Part shown: piece after piece, positions 15,717 through 24,956 of the stretch
Position numbering within the stretch: position 1 is the first letter of the stretch
How the letters are laid out: each line of letters begins with the position of its first letter
Assembly (NCBI RefSeq): GCF_001423745.1
Contig: NZ_LMPC01000013.1
Location: 12,864 to 50,355 of the forward strand
Origin: Arthrobacter sp. Leaf337
GTDB lineage: Bacteria > Actinomycetota > Actinomycetes > Actinomycetales > Micrococcaceae
Direction: 5' to 3'
DNA length: 37,492 nt
Notes under the pieces: model-generated
What the model was told of the DNA's origin: nothing
Databases searched by the model: none
What the model saw: only the letters and a program-made list of their open reading frames with translations
Program-made: the position numbers and the translations under genes

Positions 15717-16499
15717 CTACTTCCCGGTGAACCGCGGCTCTCGCCGGTCGAAGAAGGCCGCTTTTCCTTCAGCGAAGTCCTGCGAATAGTACAGCTCCCG
15801 CTGGATCTGTTGCTCGGCGGCGAGAGCGTCGTCGACATCCAGCCGTCCGGCCGCGAAGAATTCCTTGATCGCAGCCAGCGACCGCGGTGCGCGCCCCGTG
15901 AGCACGGCGGCCAGGTCCACGGCCCGCTGCAGCGCTTGGCCTGCGGGGACCGCCTCGTCCGCAAGCCCCAGCGTGAGCGCCTCGCTGGTGCCGACGGGGT
16001 CGCCCAGGAGCAGTACCCGCTTGGCTGCGGACTGCCCGATCCGGTGCGACAGAGAGCCCATCAAACCTCCATCGGGGAGCAGTCCCAGACGGGAAAACGG
16101 AAACAGTGCCTTTGCTCCCTCTGCCATGATGACGATGTCGCAGGCCGCCATTAGCCCAACACTAATGCCGGCTGCCGGGCCTTCAACGGCGGCGATCATG
16201 GGTTTTGCGGATCCGGTCACCAACTGCACCAGCGTCCGGATCCGGCTCATCCGTTCATTGCTGTCTTCCTTCGTCGCGGGCGGCATCGCGGAAAGGTCTC
16301 CGCCTGAGCTGAACGCTCCGTCTGCCCCTGTGAGGACCGCAACGCGGACGGCGTCGTCCGCAGCGGCCGCAGCGAGGGCAGCGATCAGTTGTTCACGCAT
16401 GAGTGTGGAAAGGGGGTTGCGGCGAGCCGGATCATTCAGCGTCACTACCAACACGCCGTCGTGCAGGGCGGTCAGCACCAGCCTTGCCGGGGGCATCAT
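15717..16499 (-). CDS. Enoyl-CoA hydratase/isomerase (crotonase) family protein
   Basis: About 260 residues. The crotonase fold is clear: SSGGDLSAM gives the first oxyanion-hole residues near position 67, and PMIAAVEGPAAGISVGLMAACDIVI near 100-124 gives the second. KALFPFSRLGLLPDGGLM replaces the usual PE...GLIPGAGGTQ of hydratases: the first catalytic glutamate position is not acidic and the second is D. That pattern resembles PaaG-type isomerases, so hydration is less likely than isomerisation or another crotonase reaction. The frame is open to a TTG at 16562, which would overlap the flavoprotein gene by 17 bases. I choose ATG 16499 (or 16496), just after a GGGG ribosome-like site. It is the last gene of the catabolic operon. 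Confidence 0.85.
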   Translation of the reverse strand: MMPPARLVLTALHDGVLVVTLNDPARRNPLSTLMREQLIAALAAAAADDAVRVAVLTGADGAFSSGGDLSAMPPATKEDSNERMSRIRTLVQLVTGSAKPMIAAVEGPAAGISVGLMAACDIVIMAEGAKALFPFSRLGLLPDGGLMGSLSHRIGQSAAKRVLLLGDPVGTSEALTLGLADEAVPAGQALQRAVDLAAVLTGRAPRSLAAIKEFFAAGRLDVDDALAAEQQIQRELYYSQDFAEGKAAFFDRREPRFTGK

Positions 16500-16545
16500 T
16501 GCCCCGACAATCGTTGGCCCGCACTTCGGCGGACAAGAAGACAAG

Positions 16546-17630
<1,085 letters not shown>

Positions 17631-17688
17631 CTTATGAATTCCTTTAATGAGTTAGGTTTGCTCTGCCCGTTCTGCGCCGTCTGCCGTC

Positions 17689-18807
17689 CTACTGACCGTC
17701 GTTCCTTGGGCGGTCGGGAAGTGCCGGAATGAGCAGGACCTTGCAAGAGTCCTGGGAGAGAAGCCCGATGGCCGCGTCGAGAGCGGAGAGCGGAAGGCGG
17801 TGGGTCACGAACTTGGACAGGTCCAATTTCCCACTGGCGACAAGTTCCGCGATCTGCTCCCACGTTCCCCAGAGAGCGCGCCCGAAGCTGCCTGTGAAAG
17901 TCAGCCCCTTTTTGATCAGGTACGCGGCGACGTCCAGTTCAATCGGCTTTCCTGGAATACCCACGGCGACAGCCGTTGCTTCCCTCCGGAGGGCTTCAAG
18001 GAGCGCCGGCAGCGCAGCGGGTACTCCTGAAGCCTCGAAGGCGACATCAAAACCAATTTTGTCGCCCGAAAGCTTCCTGCACGTCCCGACGACATCATCT
18101 TCGGGGGCAAGTGCTGTTGCGCCGAGGGCTTCGATGAGGCCTCTGCGGTAGGCGTTGGGTTCCACAACGACCACGTTGGCGGCACCCATGGCGCCGGCGA
18201 TTGCGGCGATGAACAGGCCGACGGGGCCTCCGCCGCTGATCACAACGTCAGCCCCGGTGAGGTCGATTTTGGATCGTTGGATGGCGTGCATGGCGACCCC
18301 GGCCGGCTCAAGGAGGGCGCCTTGTTCCAGCGGAAAGTCCTCGGGCAGCCTGAAGCAGGCCGCGGCCGGTACTACGAGCCGCTCGGCAAAGCCGCCATCT
18401 AAATGGAGACCGAGGAGTTCCATATTGAGGCAATTGTGGGCGTCACCGGTCCGGCAGGGGTAGCAGTCCCAGCAGGCGACGTGGGACTCGAGCGCCACCC
18501 TGTCGCCCACTTTGAGGGATTCAACACCTGACCCGACTTCGATGACGGTGCCGGCACACTCATGCCCCAGCACCACGGGAATCTTGAGGTTGAATGCCTG
18601 CGCCATGGGTGAGTACTCGTACAGTGCGCGGTCGGTTCCGCAGACCGACGCTGCAGCGATTTGAATCTTTACCTTCCCGGCCGAGACCTGCGGTTCGGCA
18701 TAGGCCGTGACGAACTCGACGCCGCGCTCGGGCCTTGCCTTGACCACGGCACGCATGGTGCTGCCGGCATGGGTGGATTCTGCCTCGGGAGCACGCAGGG
18801 ATGTCAT
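17689..18807 (-). CDS. Zinc-dependent alcohol/threonine-type dehydrogenase
   Basis: About 372 residues, medium-chain dehydrogenase. The catalytic zinc site is C in ASVCGTDRALYEYSP and H-E in VVLGHECAGTV. The structural zinc cluster is C-WD-C-YP-C-RTGDAHN-C. The Rossmann loop VISGGGPVGLFIAAIAGAMG follows. The sequence resembles threonine, sorbitol or butanediol dehydrogenases and would oxidise a secondary alcohol with NAD(P)+. ATG 18807 is chosen; the frame continues upstream through a terminator-like hairpin that cannot be coding in practice. It is separated from the upstream SDR by that hairpin (18861-18899), so its level may be reduced relative to the first genes. Confidence 0.87.
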   Translation of the reverse strand: MTSLRAPEAESTHAGSTMRAVVKARPERGVEFVTAYAEPQVSAGKVKIQIAAASVCGTDRALYEYSPMAQAFNLKIPVVLGHECAGTVIEVGSGVESLKVGDRVALESHVACWDCYPCRTGDAHNCLNMELLGLHLDGGFAERLVVPAAACFRLPEDFPLEQGALLEPAGVAMHAIQRSKIDLTGADVVISGGGPVGLFIAAIAGAMGAANVVVVEPNAYRRGLIEALGATALAPEDDVVGTCRKLSGDKIGFDVAFEASGVPAALPALLEALRREATAVAVGIPGKPIELDVAAYLIKKGLTFTGSFGRALWGTWEQIAELVASGKLDLSKFVTHRLPLSALDAAIGLLSQDSCKVLLIPALPDRPRNDGQ

Positions 18808-18860
18808 TCTTGAAACCTGTCTGTTGGGATTTGGCGCGAAAAGTGGGGATGTTGGTGCAA

Positions 18861-18899
18861 AGGGAGGGGCCGCCGTCGGCTCGGCGGCGGCCCCTCCCT
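18861..18899 (-). terminator. Intra-operon terminator or attenuator
   Basis: AGGGAGGGGCCGCCG (18861-18875) and CGGCGGCCCCTCCCT (18885-18899) are perfect inverse complements, 15 pairs with a nine-base loop. On the minus strand the stem is followed by TT. It lies between the SDR (18925) and the dehydrogenase (18807), so read-through may be partial. Confidence 0.7.
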
Positions 18900-18924
18900 C
18901 CAACCCCGCGGGGACGGCGGCGTT

Positions 18925-19680
18925 TCAGCCGAAGACCACACCGCCGTTGACGTGAAGGATCTGTCCTGTGATGGTGCCGGCGTCGGGTGCGAGGAGGAAG
19001 GAGATGGCGGCGGCAATTTCCTCCGGCTTTGAGAGGCGTCCCAGGAGTGACATTCCGGCGATCCGGTCGCGGTCGGTGTCGCTCAATACATCGGTCATCG
19101 GGGTTTCCGTTGCCCCGGGGGCGACCATGTTTACGCGCACGCGGTGGGGGGCAAGTTCGCGGGCGTAACCCCGAACCAGTCCGATGAGAGCGGCTTTGGA
19201 GGTGGCGTAGGCGCCGTTCCCCATCAGTCCGCCTCCGGTGAACGCGGCGGCGCTGCCCAGGACGACGACGGTTCCCAAGGCGCCTGCGCGGATAAGGTGC
19301 GGCCCCGCCGCGGAAATCGTGTTCTGGACCCCGATCACGTTAATGTCGAGCACCCGCCGGAATTCGGCGACATCGATGTCGAGCAACGGTGACCGGCTGA
19401 CTATGCCGGCGGCGGCGACGACGCCCGTCAGGCTTCCCCCTTCGGCGAATTGGTCGGCTGCACGCCGCATGGCGTCGGCGTCGGTCACGTCGGCGGCAAT
19501 CGCGAGGTGTCCGTCTCCATCCAGCGTCGCTACTGCTTCTGCGGCGGCTGTGGGGTTGATATCCACGATGGCTACGCGGGCACCTCTGGCCGCAGCCTGG
19601 CGTGCACAAGTCAGGCCGATGCCCGATGCGCCGCCGGTGATGAGGACAGCTTCGGCTTTCACAGATTGGGGTTGATTCAC
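18925..19680 (-). CDS. Short-chain dehydrogenase/reductase
   Basis: 251 residues. The cofactor loop is LITGGASGIGLTCARQAA near residue 14. D in VAIVDINP implies NAD(H). The NAG position is AAAGIV near 90, the catalytic serine is in VVLGSAAAFTGG and the YxxxK is YATSK near 158. It ends GQILHVNGGVVFG as usual. The start is GTG 19680 with AGGAGC seven bases upstream. It lies 25 bases after the cyclase gene. It would interconvert a hydroxyl and a keto group of a pathway intermediate; which one is unknown. Confidence 0.88.
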   Translation of the reverse strand: MNQPQSVKAEAVLITGGASGIGLTCARQAAARGARVAIVDINPTAAAEAVATLDGDGHLAIAADVTDADAMRRAADQFAEGGSLTGVVAAAGIVSRSPLLDIDVAEFRRVLDINVIGVQNTISAAGPHLIRAGALGTVVVLGSAAAFTGGGLMGNGAYATSKAALIGLVRGYARELAPHRVRVNMVAPGATETPMTDVLSDTDRDRIAGMSLLGRLSKPEEIAAAISFLLAPDAGTITGQILHVNGGVVFG

Positions 19681-19705
19681 GTTACGTGCTCCTGATGTTC
19701 ATTTC

Positions 19706-20722
19706 TTAGAGGATTGCCATTGCGTTGGCGGGGCTGCCGACGCCACCTAACAGGTTCAGCGGCTGTGCGGTGAGGAATACGTCGTACCGTCCCCGCAAGG
19801 TGCAGGCGGCGGCAAGTTCGTCGAGTACCCAGAGTTCACCGATGGTGAGTCCCAGCAGCGGGATAAGGATGCGGTGCAGCATCCCGCTGTGACTGGATTT
19901 CGGCATCGTACCGGTGAGTTCTGCGTCGACGGTGAGGTTCGAATCTGTCGCCGGCCATGCCTCGAGCGCGATGTTGTCCGACGCCGCCACCGAAACCTGG
20001 TGATCCCAAAGCCACGCCGCCGTGTCTTCCGACTGGCGAAGGCCCGGCGAGCGAAGGACACCATCGGAACGATCAGGGCCCTGCCGGAAGTACTTCAGCC
20101 ATCCGGTGCGGATCATGATGATGTCACCGGGATGAATCGAACTCCCTTGCCACTCGAGCGTTGCGTCAAGGTCCTCGACGGGAATTTGTTCGTTGCGGGT
20201 CTGGTCGATGGGACGGCCGACCGCTTCGCGGTAGGCGCCCACATCGATGAGCAATCCTCTTCCTGCAATTCCGCGTTGCGCGACCGCCTGGACGCCTAGG
20301 TCGGGTTGACCGGCAACCAGCCCCGTGGGATCGGAGTCGTTGTAGAAGCCGCGGTCCGGGTGTCCGAAGTGTCGAAGTCCGTCGATCTGCGTGGACGCCT
20401 GCAGGAACAGGTTGTCGATTCGGTCATCGCGGTGGAAGTCATTCAAACCGAACACGGTGTGTTCAATTGATCCGCGGTGGGCGATGATCGGCGGGTCGAA
20501 CTCGGTTAACGGAAGGTTGAGCGGTACGACGTCGCCTGTCACGATACTCCCGCGTGCGGCGAGCACGCGTTCGGGAGTGAGGTGGTTGAGCGTGCCGAGC
20601 TGATCTGCCGGGCCCCACAGGCCCCACGCCGTTCCCCGCAGCCGTCCGGGGCGATCGAGTAGCTGGTCGAACCGGGGGAACTCACCCCCTGAGGTATGCG
20701 GAAGGGCTTGAGGAGTCGTCAT
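19706..20722 (-). CDS. Cyclase-family metal hydrolase with altered motif
   Basis: 338 residues, of the cyclase/kynurenine formamidase superfamily (PF04199 type). WGLWGPADQLGTLNHLTPERV near residue 33, SSIHPGDIIMIRTGWL near 193 and the long C-terminal TIGELWVLDELAAAC are typical of the larger actinobacterial members. The canonical metal motif H-x-G-T-H-x-D-x-P-x-H appears here as Q-A-S-T-Q-I-D-G-L-R-H. Both leading histidines are glutamine, while D and the last H are kept. It may open a lactone or ring amide, or have a changed metal site. It lies between the SDR and VOC genes with only an eight-base gap upstream. Confidence 0.85.
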   Translation of the reverse strand: MTTPQALPHTSGGEFPRFDQLLDRPGRLRGTAWGLWGPADQLGTLNHLTPERVLAARGSIVTGDVVPLNLPLTEFDPPIIAHRGSIEHTVFGLNDFHRDDRIDNLFLQASTQIDGLRHFGHPDRGFYNDSDPTGLVAGQPDLGVQAVAQRGIAGRGLLIDVGAYREAVGRPIDQTRNEQIPVEDLDATLEWQGSSIHPGDIIMIRTGWLKYFRQGPDRSDGVLRSPGLRQSEDTAAWLWDHQVSVAASDNIALEAWPATDSNLTVDAELTGTMPKSSHSGMLHRILIPLLGLTIGELWVLDELAAACTLRGRYDVFLTAQPLNLLGGVGSPANAMAIL

Positions 20723-20730
20723 CGGCTGGT

Positions 20731-21189
20731 TCAGGATTCGCCCTCGGTCATGACCTGGTGGATCTCGATCATGTTGCCGGCGGGGTCGGTGAAGAAGATC
20801 TGGTGCCAGCCCTCGACCGACCAGATGCCCCAGTCGTCGAACGGGATGTTGTGCTCGGTCAAGCGCGCCTTAATCGCCTCAATGTCATCGGTCCGGAATG
20901 CGAAGTGCCCTCCGATGAGCGGGTTGACCGAATGCCCTTCCTGCGCCGCGAGGTATGGCTGGCGCTGGGTGGCGTGGATCTGCAGCTCATTCGGGTCGCC
21001 GGCGTCGAAGAACTTGGCGGCACTGTCCCACTCGGCGTCGCCGTCGATGTCCTTGTCCGCGTTCTTGGAAGTGGCGATCATCGCAGGGGAAGGGAGTTGG
21101 TTGAGCCCCAGGGCCTTTCCGTAGAAGTCGGTCAGCAGCGACATGTCATCTGAGGTGACGTTGACGTGGTGGAGACGGAGGTAAACCAT
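20731..21189 (-). CDS. VOC-family (glyoxalase/extradiol dioxygenase fold) protein
   Basis: 152 residues, one vicinal-oxygen-chelate domain of two beta-alpha-beta-beta-beta modules. Likely metal ligands are H in LRLHHVNV near residue 8, H in GGHFAFRTDD near 95 and E in DPAGNMIEIHQV near 143. The fold covers glyoxalases, epimerases and ring-cleaving dioxygenases. At this size it is more probably a lyase, epimerase or single-domain dioxygenase than a classical two-domain extradiol enzyme. ATG 21189 has AAAGGA six bases upstream. It is in the middle of the catabolic operon. Confidence 0.85.
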   Translation of the reverse strand: MVYLRLHHVNVTSDDMSLLTDFYGKALGLNQLPSPAMIATSKNADKDIDGDAEWDSAAKFFDAGDPNELQIHATQRQPYLAAQEGHSVNPLIGGHFAFRTDDIEAIKARLTEHNIPFDDWGIWSVEGWHQIFFTDPAGNMIEIHQVMTEGES

Positions 21190-21243
21190 GATTGGTCCTT
21201 TGATTGATGGGTTTGGGATTGGGAGGGCAAGTTTTGTGCGGTG

Positions 21244-22416
21244 TCAGAGGTCGACGCGGTAGCGGGCGACCTTCTCCGGATCGAGTCGGACGCCGAGTCC
21301 GGGTCCGTTGGGGACCCGCATGTGCCCATTCTCGATCAGGAGTGGTTCCTGGAGTAACCCGTCGGCCATGTCCAGGTAGTTGGACAGTTCCGCGGCGGAC
21401 CGTGCGGTGATCTCTTGGGATGCGCCGAACACGAGCGAGCATACGGTGCCGAGGTGCGCGTCGATCTGGTTACCGATGACTGCTTCGATGCCGAGACCCT
21501 CGGCAAGGTGGGCGACACGGAGCGAGTCGGAGAATCCTGTCCGGGCGGTTTTGATGCTCACAGCCGTCGCTGCACCCGCGAGGATTTCGCGGGTGACGTC
21601 TGCGGGGGTCGGAGCGCTCTCGTCGGCGACGAACGGGATTGGGCACTGCGAGACGAGCCAGCGTCTGCCCAGTACGTCATCGGCGGGGCAGAGTTCCTCG
21701 ACGCGGCTGAGGCCCACGTCTTCGAGCTGACGAACCGCTAGGGCGGATTCCGCTGCTGTCCATCCGCGGTTCCCGTCGATGTACAGTTCGGCCTCGGACC
21801 CCAGGGCTTCGCGCACGGCTTTGCAGACGGCCACGTCCAAGGGGATGGGGCGGCGTCCGACCTTGATCTTGAAGCTCGAGATGCCGAGCGTCTCGCGCAA
21901 TTGGATGGCTTCCGCGGCCACGATCTTGGGATCATCGAATCCCAGCATGTGGCTGACCTGGAGCTGGTCGGTGAAGCCTCCGAGAAGGCTGTGGACCGGG
22001 GTTCCGATCGTCTTGCCCCATGCGTCCCACATGGCCATGTCGATTGCGGCTTTGGCAGTGGGGTTTCCGACTGTTCGTGCCAGCCGTGACCGGACCAGTT
22101 CGCGGTCGAGGATTGAGAGACCGATGATGGCGGGTGCGAAGATCTGCTCGATCACGGCCACGATCGACGCTTGCGTCTCACCGTAGGTGTAGGGGCGCGG
22201 GGGTGCTTCGGCGATACCGACTACCCCGTCGCTGGTGACGATCTCCACGAGAACGTTGTCTGCAATGTCGATCGATCCGCTCGCGAACCGAAGCGGCTTG
22301 CGATAGGGGATCGCGTACGGCACGGTTCGTACTTCGAGGATTCGTGCCGCCGTTGACGGCTCATGGCCCGGAGCCGCTGTATGGGTGGCTGTTTGAACTA
22401 GCAAAGTTTCGGTCAT
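21244..22416 (-). CDS. Enolase-superfamily enzyme, muconate-lactonising/mandelate racemase type
   Basis: About 390 residues. The N-terminal capping domain (ILEVRTVPYAIPYRKPLRF) is followed by the barrel. The catalytic K-x-K is in SSFKIKVGRRP, metal ligands are D in LYIDGNRGW, E in VEELCPADD and D-E in PFVADESAP, and the second lysine is in VSIKTARTG. A lysine at each end of the barrel places it with the MLE/dipeptide epimerase/NSAR subgroup: cycloisomerisation, epimerisation or dehydration of a carboxylic acid through an enediolate. The ATG at 22416 overlaps the MFS stop as ATGA; the frame continues upstream but that part lies antiparallel to real transporter sequence in another frame. Confidence 0.9.
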   Translation of the reverse strand: MTETLLVQTATHTAAPGHEPSTAARILEVRTVPYAIPYRKPLRFASGSIDIADNVLVEIVTSDGVVGIAEAPPRPYTYGETQASIVAVIEQIFAPAIIGLSILDRELVRSRLARTVGNPTAKAAIDMAMWDAWGKTIGTPVHSLLGGFTDQLQVSHMLGFDDPKIVAAEAIQLRETLGISSFKIKVGRRPIPLDVAVCKAVREALGSEAELYIDGNRGWTAAESALAVRQLEDVGLSRVEELCPADDVLGRRWLVSQCPIPFVADESAPTPADVTREILAGAATAVSIKTARTGFSDSLRVAHLAEGLGIEAVIGNQIDAHLGTVCSLVFGASQEITARSAAELSNYLDMADGLLQEPLLIENGHMRVPNGPGLGVRLDPEKVARYRVDL

Positions 22417-23780
22417 CCTTCGGTGTGCGGATTGGCGGCTGTCCGTGCAGCTGTTTCGGTATTCAAAGTCCCGCGGAGTCCTCCGGTGTGGCGGTCGGCC
22501 CATCCGATCAGGATGTAGTTGAAAACTGCTGCGAGGGCAAAGAAACCGGACATGACCAGCAGGCCGGCGGAGGTAGTTCCGGTGAGGTCGGTCAGCCACC
22601 CGAGAATGTACGGGCCAACGAGGCCGCTGACGTTACCGACGCAGTTGACCAGTGCGATGGAGACCGCGGCCAGTGCGCCGGCATAGACCTGCGCGACGGT
22701 GGCCTGGAACGTGGAGAGGACGGCGAAGAAGCCGGCAGCGGCGACACTCACGCCGATGAGTGACAGGAAGGGGTTCCCTGAGAGAACTCCGATGAGGAGT
22801 CCCAGCGCGGCGGCAACCATCGGGATGGTGAGGTGCCAACGACGTTCACCCGTACGGGAGATGCTGCGGAGAATAACAAACATGACGATTGCCGAGAAGA
22901 TCCACGGAAGCGCGGAGACGTACCCGGATCCGACAGCGTCGAGATGGAATTGCTCCTTGACGATTGTGGGGAGGAAGTACGTGATCGACCAGAATCCGAT
23001 CAGGATGAAGAAGTACGTGACCGCGAATGCCCAGAGTGAGGGCCTGCGCAGCGCTGCCGGGAGCTGTTTGAGTTCGTGGGCTCCGGAATCCGCGCGCTGT
23101 GTGACGTTCTGTGCAAGGTATGCCTTTTCTCGTTCGTCGAGCCAGGGTGCTTTTGCAGGCGAGGAGGGCAGGACGAAGAAGATGACGACGGCGAGGAGGA
23201 TTGCCGGGAGACCTTCGAGGAAGAACACCCACCGCCATCCGGCGATGCCGGCGACGCCGTTCATGAGAAGGATCGATGACGTAACCACGGAGCCGACCGC
23301 CAGTGCGACCGGTACAGCGAGGTTGAGCCACGACATTGCCTTCGGCAGCAGGCGGGCCGGGCACCAGAGAGCGAGGAAGAGCATTGCCCCGGGGGAGTAG
23401 CCGGCCTCAGCCAATCCGAGCAGGAACCGCATGATGTAGAGGGTGACATCGTTCTGCATCCATGCCATGGCGATGGTCACGACACCCCAGGAGACCATGA
23501 TCCGCGCCAGCCAGATCCGTGCGCCCACCTTGGCGAGGAACATGTTCGAGGGGATCTCGAACAAAAGATAGCCGATGTAGAAGAATCCGGCCGCGAGGCC
23601 GAAAGTCGCAGCAGTCAGGCCCAGGTCCTTGGACAGCGGGCCCGCGATCACACCGAGATTGGCGCGGTCTATATAGGAGATGAACATTCCGAGCATTAGG
23701 AGCGGAAGAACCTTGACCGTCACTTTTCGGAAGACGCGGGCCTCGATGCCCGGATCCACCGCCACAGGAGTTGTTGTCAT
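22413..23780 (-). CDS. MFS transporter, anion:cation symporter (ACS) family
   Basis: 455 residues with about 12 hydrophobic spans. The opening PLLMLGMFISYIDRANLGVI is the usual ACS (phthalate/hydroxybenzoate/glucarate-type) first helix, and GYLLFEIPSNMFLAKVGARIWLARIM holds the conserved loop. LLGLAEAGYSPGAMLFLALW is also a family block. Such proteins import organic acids with protons. It is the first gene of the catabolic operon, after 92 bases that carry two dyads, and overlaps the enolase-type gene by four bases. The likely substrate is a carboxylated, hydroxylated compound; this is inference. Confidence 0.9.
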   Translation of the reverse strand: MTTTPVAVDPGIEARVFRKVTVKVLPLLMLGMFISYIDRANLGVIAGPLSKDLGLTAATFGLAAGFFYIGYLLFEIPSNMFLAKVGARIWLARIMVSWGVVTIAMAWMQNDVTLYIMRFLLGLAEAGYSPGAMLFLALWCPARLLPKAMSWLNLAVPVALAVGSVVTSSILLMNGVAGIAGWRWVFFLEGLPAILLAVVIFFVLPSSPAKAPWLDEREKAYLAQNVTQRADSGAHELKQLPAALRRPSLWAFAVTYFFILIGFWSITYFLPTIVKEQFHLDAVGSGYVSALPWIFSAIVMFVILRSISRTGERRWHLTIPMVAAALGLLIGVLSGNPFLSLIGVSVAAAGFFAVLSTFQATVAQVYAGALAAVSIALVNCVGNVSGLVGPYILGWLTDLTGTTSAGLLVMSGFFALAAVFNYILIGWADRHTGGLRGTLNTETAARTAANPHTEG

Positions 23781-23839
23781 CGCAATTGTCTCTCTTCATT
23801 GAGGGCGTGTGATTTGGTGCCTTCACAAGAGACTAGCTA

Positions 23840-23883
23840 GAGATTCTTCTCAATAGAAATACCAATTACCTCTCATTTGAGAG
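23840..23883. promoter_or_regulatory. Two dyads upstream of the MFS operon
   Basis: GAGATTCTTCTC (23840-23851, arms GAGA/TCTC) and CTCTCATTTGAGAG (23870-23883, six-base arms) lie in the AT-rich gap between LysR and the MFS gene. The second overlaps the end of the LysR gene. They fit binding sites of a LysR tetramer, or of another regulator, upstream of the MFS promoter. I could not place a convincing -35/-10 pair. Confidence 0.4.
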
Positions 23884-24790
23884 CGAAACCAGAAAGATCA
23901 GGGGTGGGTAGAGCCGACTCCGAGACCTTCAGGACTGCCGCAAGCGCAGGGGACTGGTCATCCTTGCGCCAGGTCAGCGTTGCGAACATATGGCTGGGGT
24001 TAATGTCGACCAGTTCCCGGTAGACGATTCCGACGGACTGCGCCGGCGTCACGGAACTCAGGGTGATGGTGATGCCCGCCCCGGCAGCGACAAGGGCAAG
24101 CGCGGTCGCCGAGTCGGGCGATACCTGGACCACCCGTGGCCGGAACCCAGCAGTGATGCAGAGGGCAAACATGGTCGCCTGGAGAATTGATCCGGTGTCA
24201 GAGGGAAGGCTGACAAAGTCCTCGTCGTGAAGGTCCGCCAGCGAAAGATTGGGCTGATTGGCTCGTGGATGCCCCTCCGGCAGTGCACACAAAATCTGCT
24301 CCACTTCGACGACGCGCGATTCGAGCTCCGGGTGCGGCGTAGGAAGGCGGGCGAAAGCAAGATCCAGCGAGCCCTCAAGGAGCTTGTCCAGCGCCGTATA
24401 TACGTAGGTCTGCGATTCCAGCTGCAACTCGATTCCGGGATGCGACTCCCGCACCGCCCGGGTCAGCAGCGGAAGCGCGCGCTGGCTCGAGGCCCCGGCG
24501 AAGGCGATCCGCACCCGACCCTGGTCTCCGGCAGCGATCGATTCAGCGAGATTCTGGACCGCGACAACCTGGCTGAGCACCTTTCGTGCCGGAACCAGCA
24601 ACCTTGAGCCTGCATCAGTCAGCGCAACGCTGCGCGTGCTTCGCTCGAACAGCTGGAGGCCGAGACTTTGTTCGAGCTGCTTAATGCGCGCACTAAGAGG
24701 CGGCTGGGACATGTGCAGCTTCGCGGCCGCCCTGCCGAAATGTAGTTCTTCGGCTACAACGGCGAAAGCCTCAAGATCCTTAATATCCAC
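23873..24790 (-). CDS. LysR-family transcriptional regulator
   Basis: 305 residues. The N-terminal winged helix-turn-helix (MDIKDLEAFAVVAEELHFGRAAAKLHMSQPPLSARI in parts, residues 1-60) is classical. The remainder is a periplasmic-binding-protein-like inducer domain (VRIAFAGASSQRALPLL onward). The wording is close to BenM/CatM/CbnR-like regulators of aromatic catabolism, whose inducers are muconates or related acids. The start is GTG 24790 with GGGAGC four bases upstream. It is placed directly upstream of the MFS-led operon on the same strand and divergent from the SDR/hydrolase pair, so it could control both directions. Confidence 0.9.
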   Translation of the reverse strand: MDIKDLEAFAVVAEELHFGRAAAKLHMSQPPLSARIKQLEQSLGLQLFERSTRSVALTDAGSRLLVPARKVLSQVVAVQNLAESIAAGDQGRVRIAFAGASSQRALPLLTRAVRESHPGIELQLESQTYVYTALDKLLEGSLDLAFARLPTPHPELESRVVEVEQILCALPEGHPRANQPNLSLADLHDEDFVSLPSDTGSILQATMFALCITAGFRPRVVQVSPDSATALALVAAGAGITITLSSVTPAQSVGIVYRELVDINPSHMFATLTWRKDDQSPALAAVLKVSESALPTPDLSGFALK

Positions 24791-24829
24791 GACTGCTCCC
24801 TGATTCGATTATTCTGTTCTCTGGATCAG

Positions 24830-24844
24830 ATTAGCCCTAATTAG
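24830..24844. promoter_or_regulatory. Dyad in the LysR/SDR divergent region
   Basis: ATTAG-CC-CTAAT, running into TTAG, is a perfect AT-rich dyad 40 bases from the LysR start and about 115 bases before the SDR start. Position and composition suit a LysR recognition site. Confidence 0.4.
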
Positions 24845-24956
24845 TATGAAAGTCAGGTACTATCCCGGTCTCTTTGGACGGATACTAGAGAGCGTGTGTT
24901 GCGCCGAAGCAACAGCGTTCCGCTCATGCCGATGTGTGCGGAGGAAGGAAAATCTC

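Noticed and set aside
22417..22599. N-terminal extension of the enolase-type protein
   Set aside because: It lies wholly within the MFS gene in another frame; the ATGA overlap at 22413-22416 gives a coupled start.
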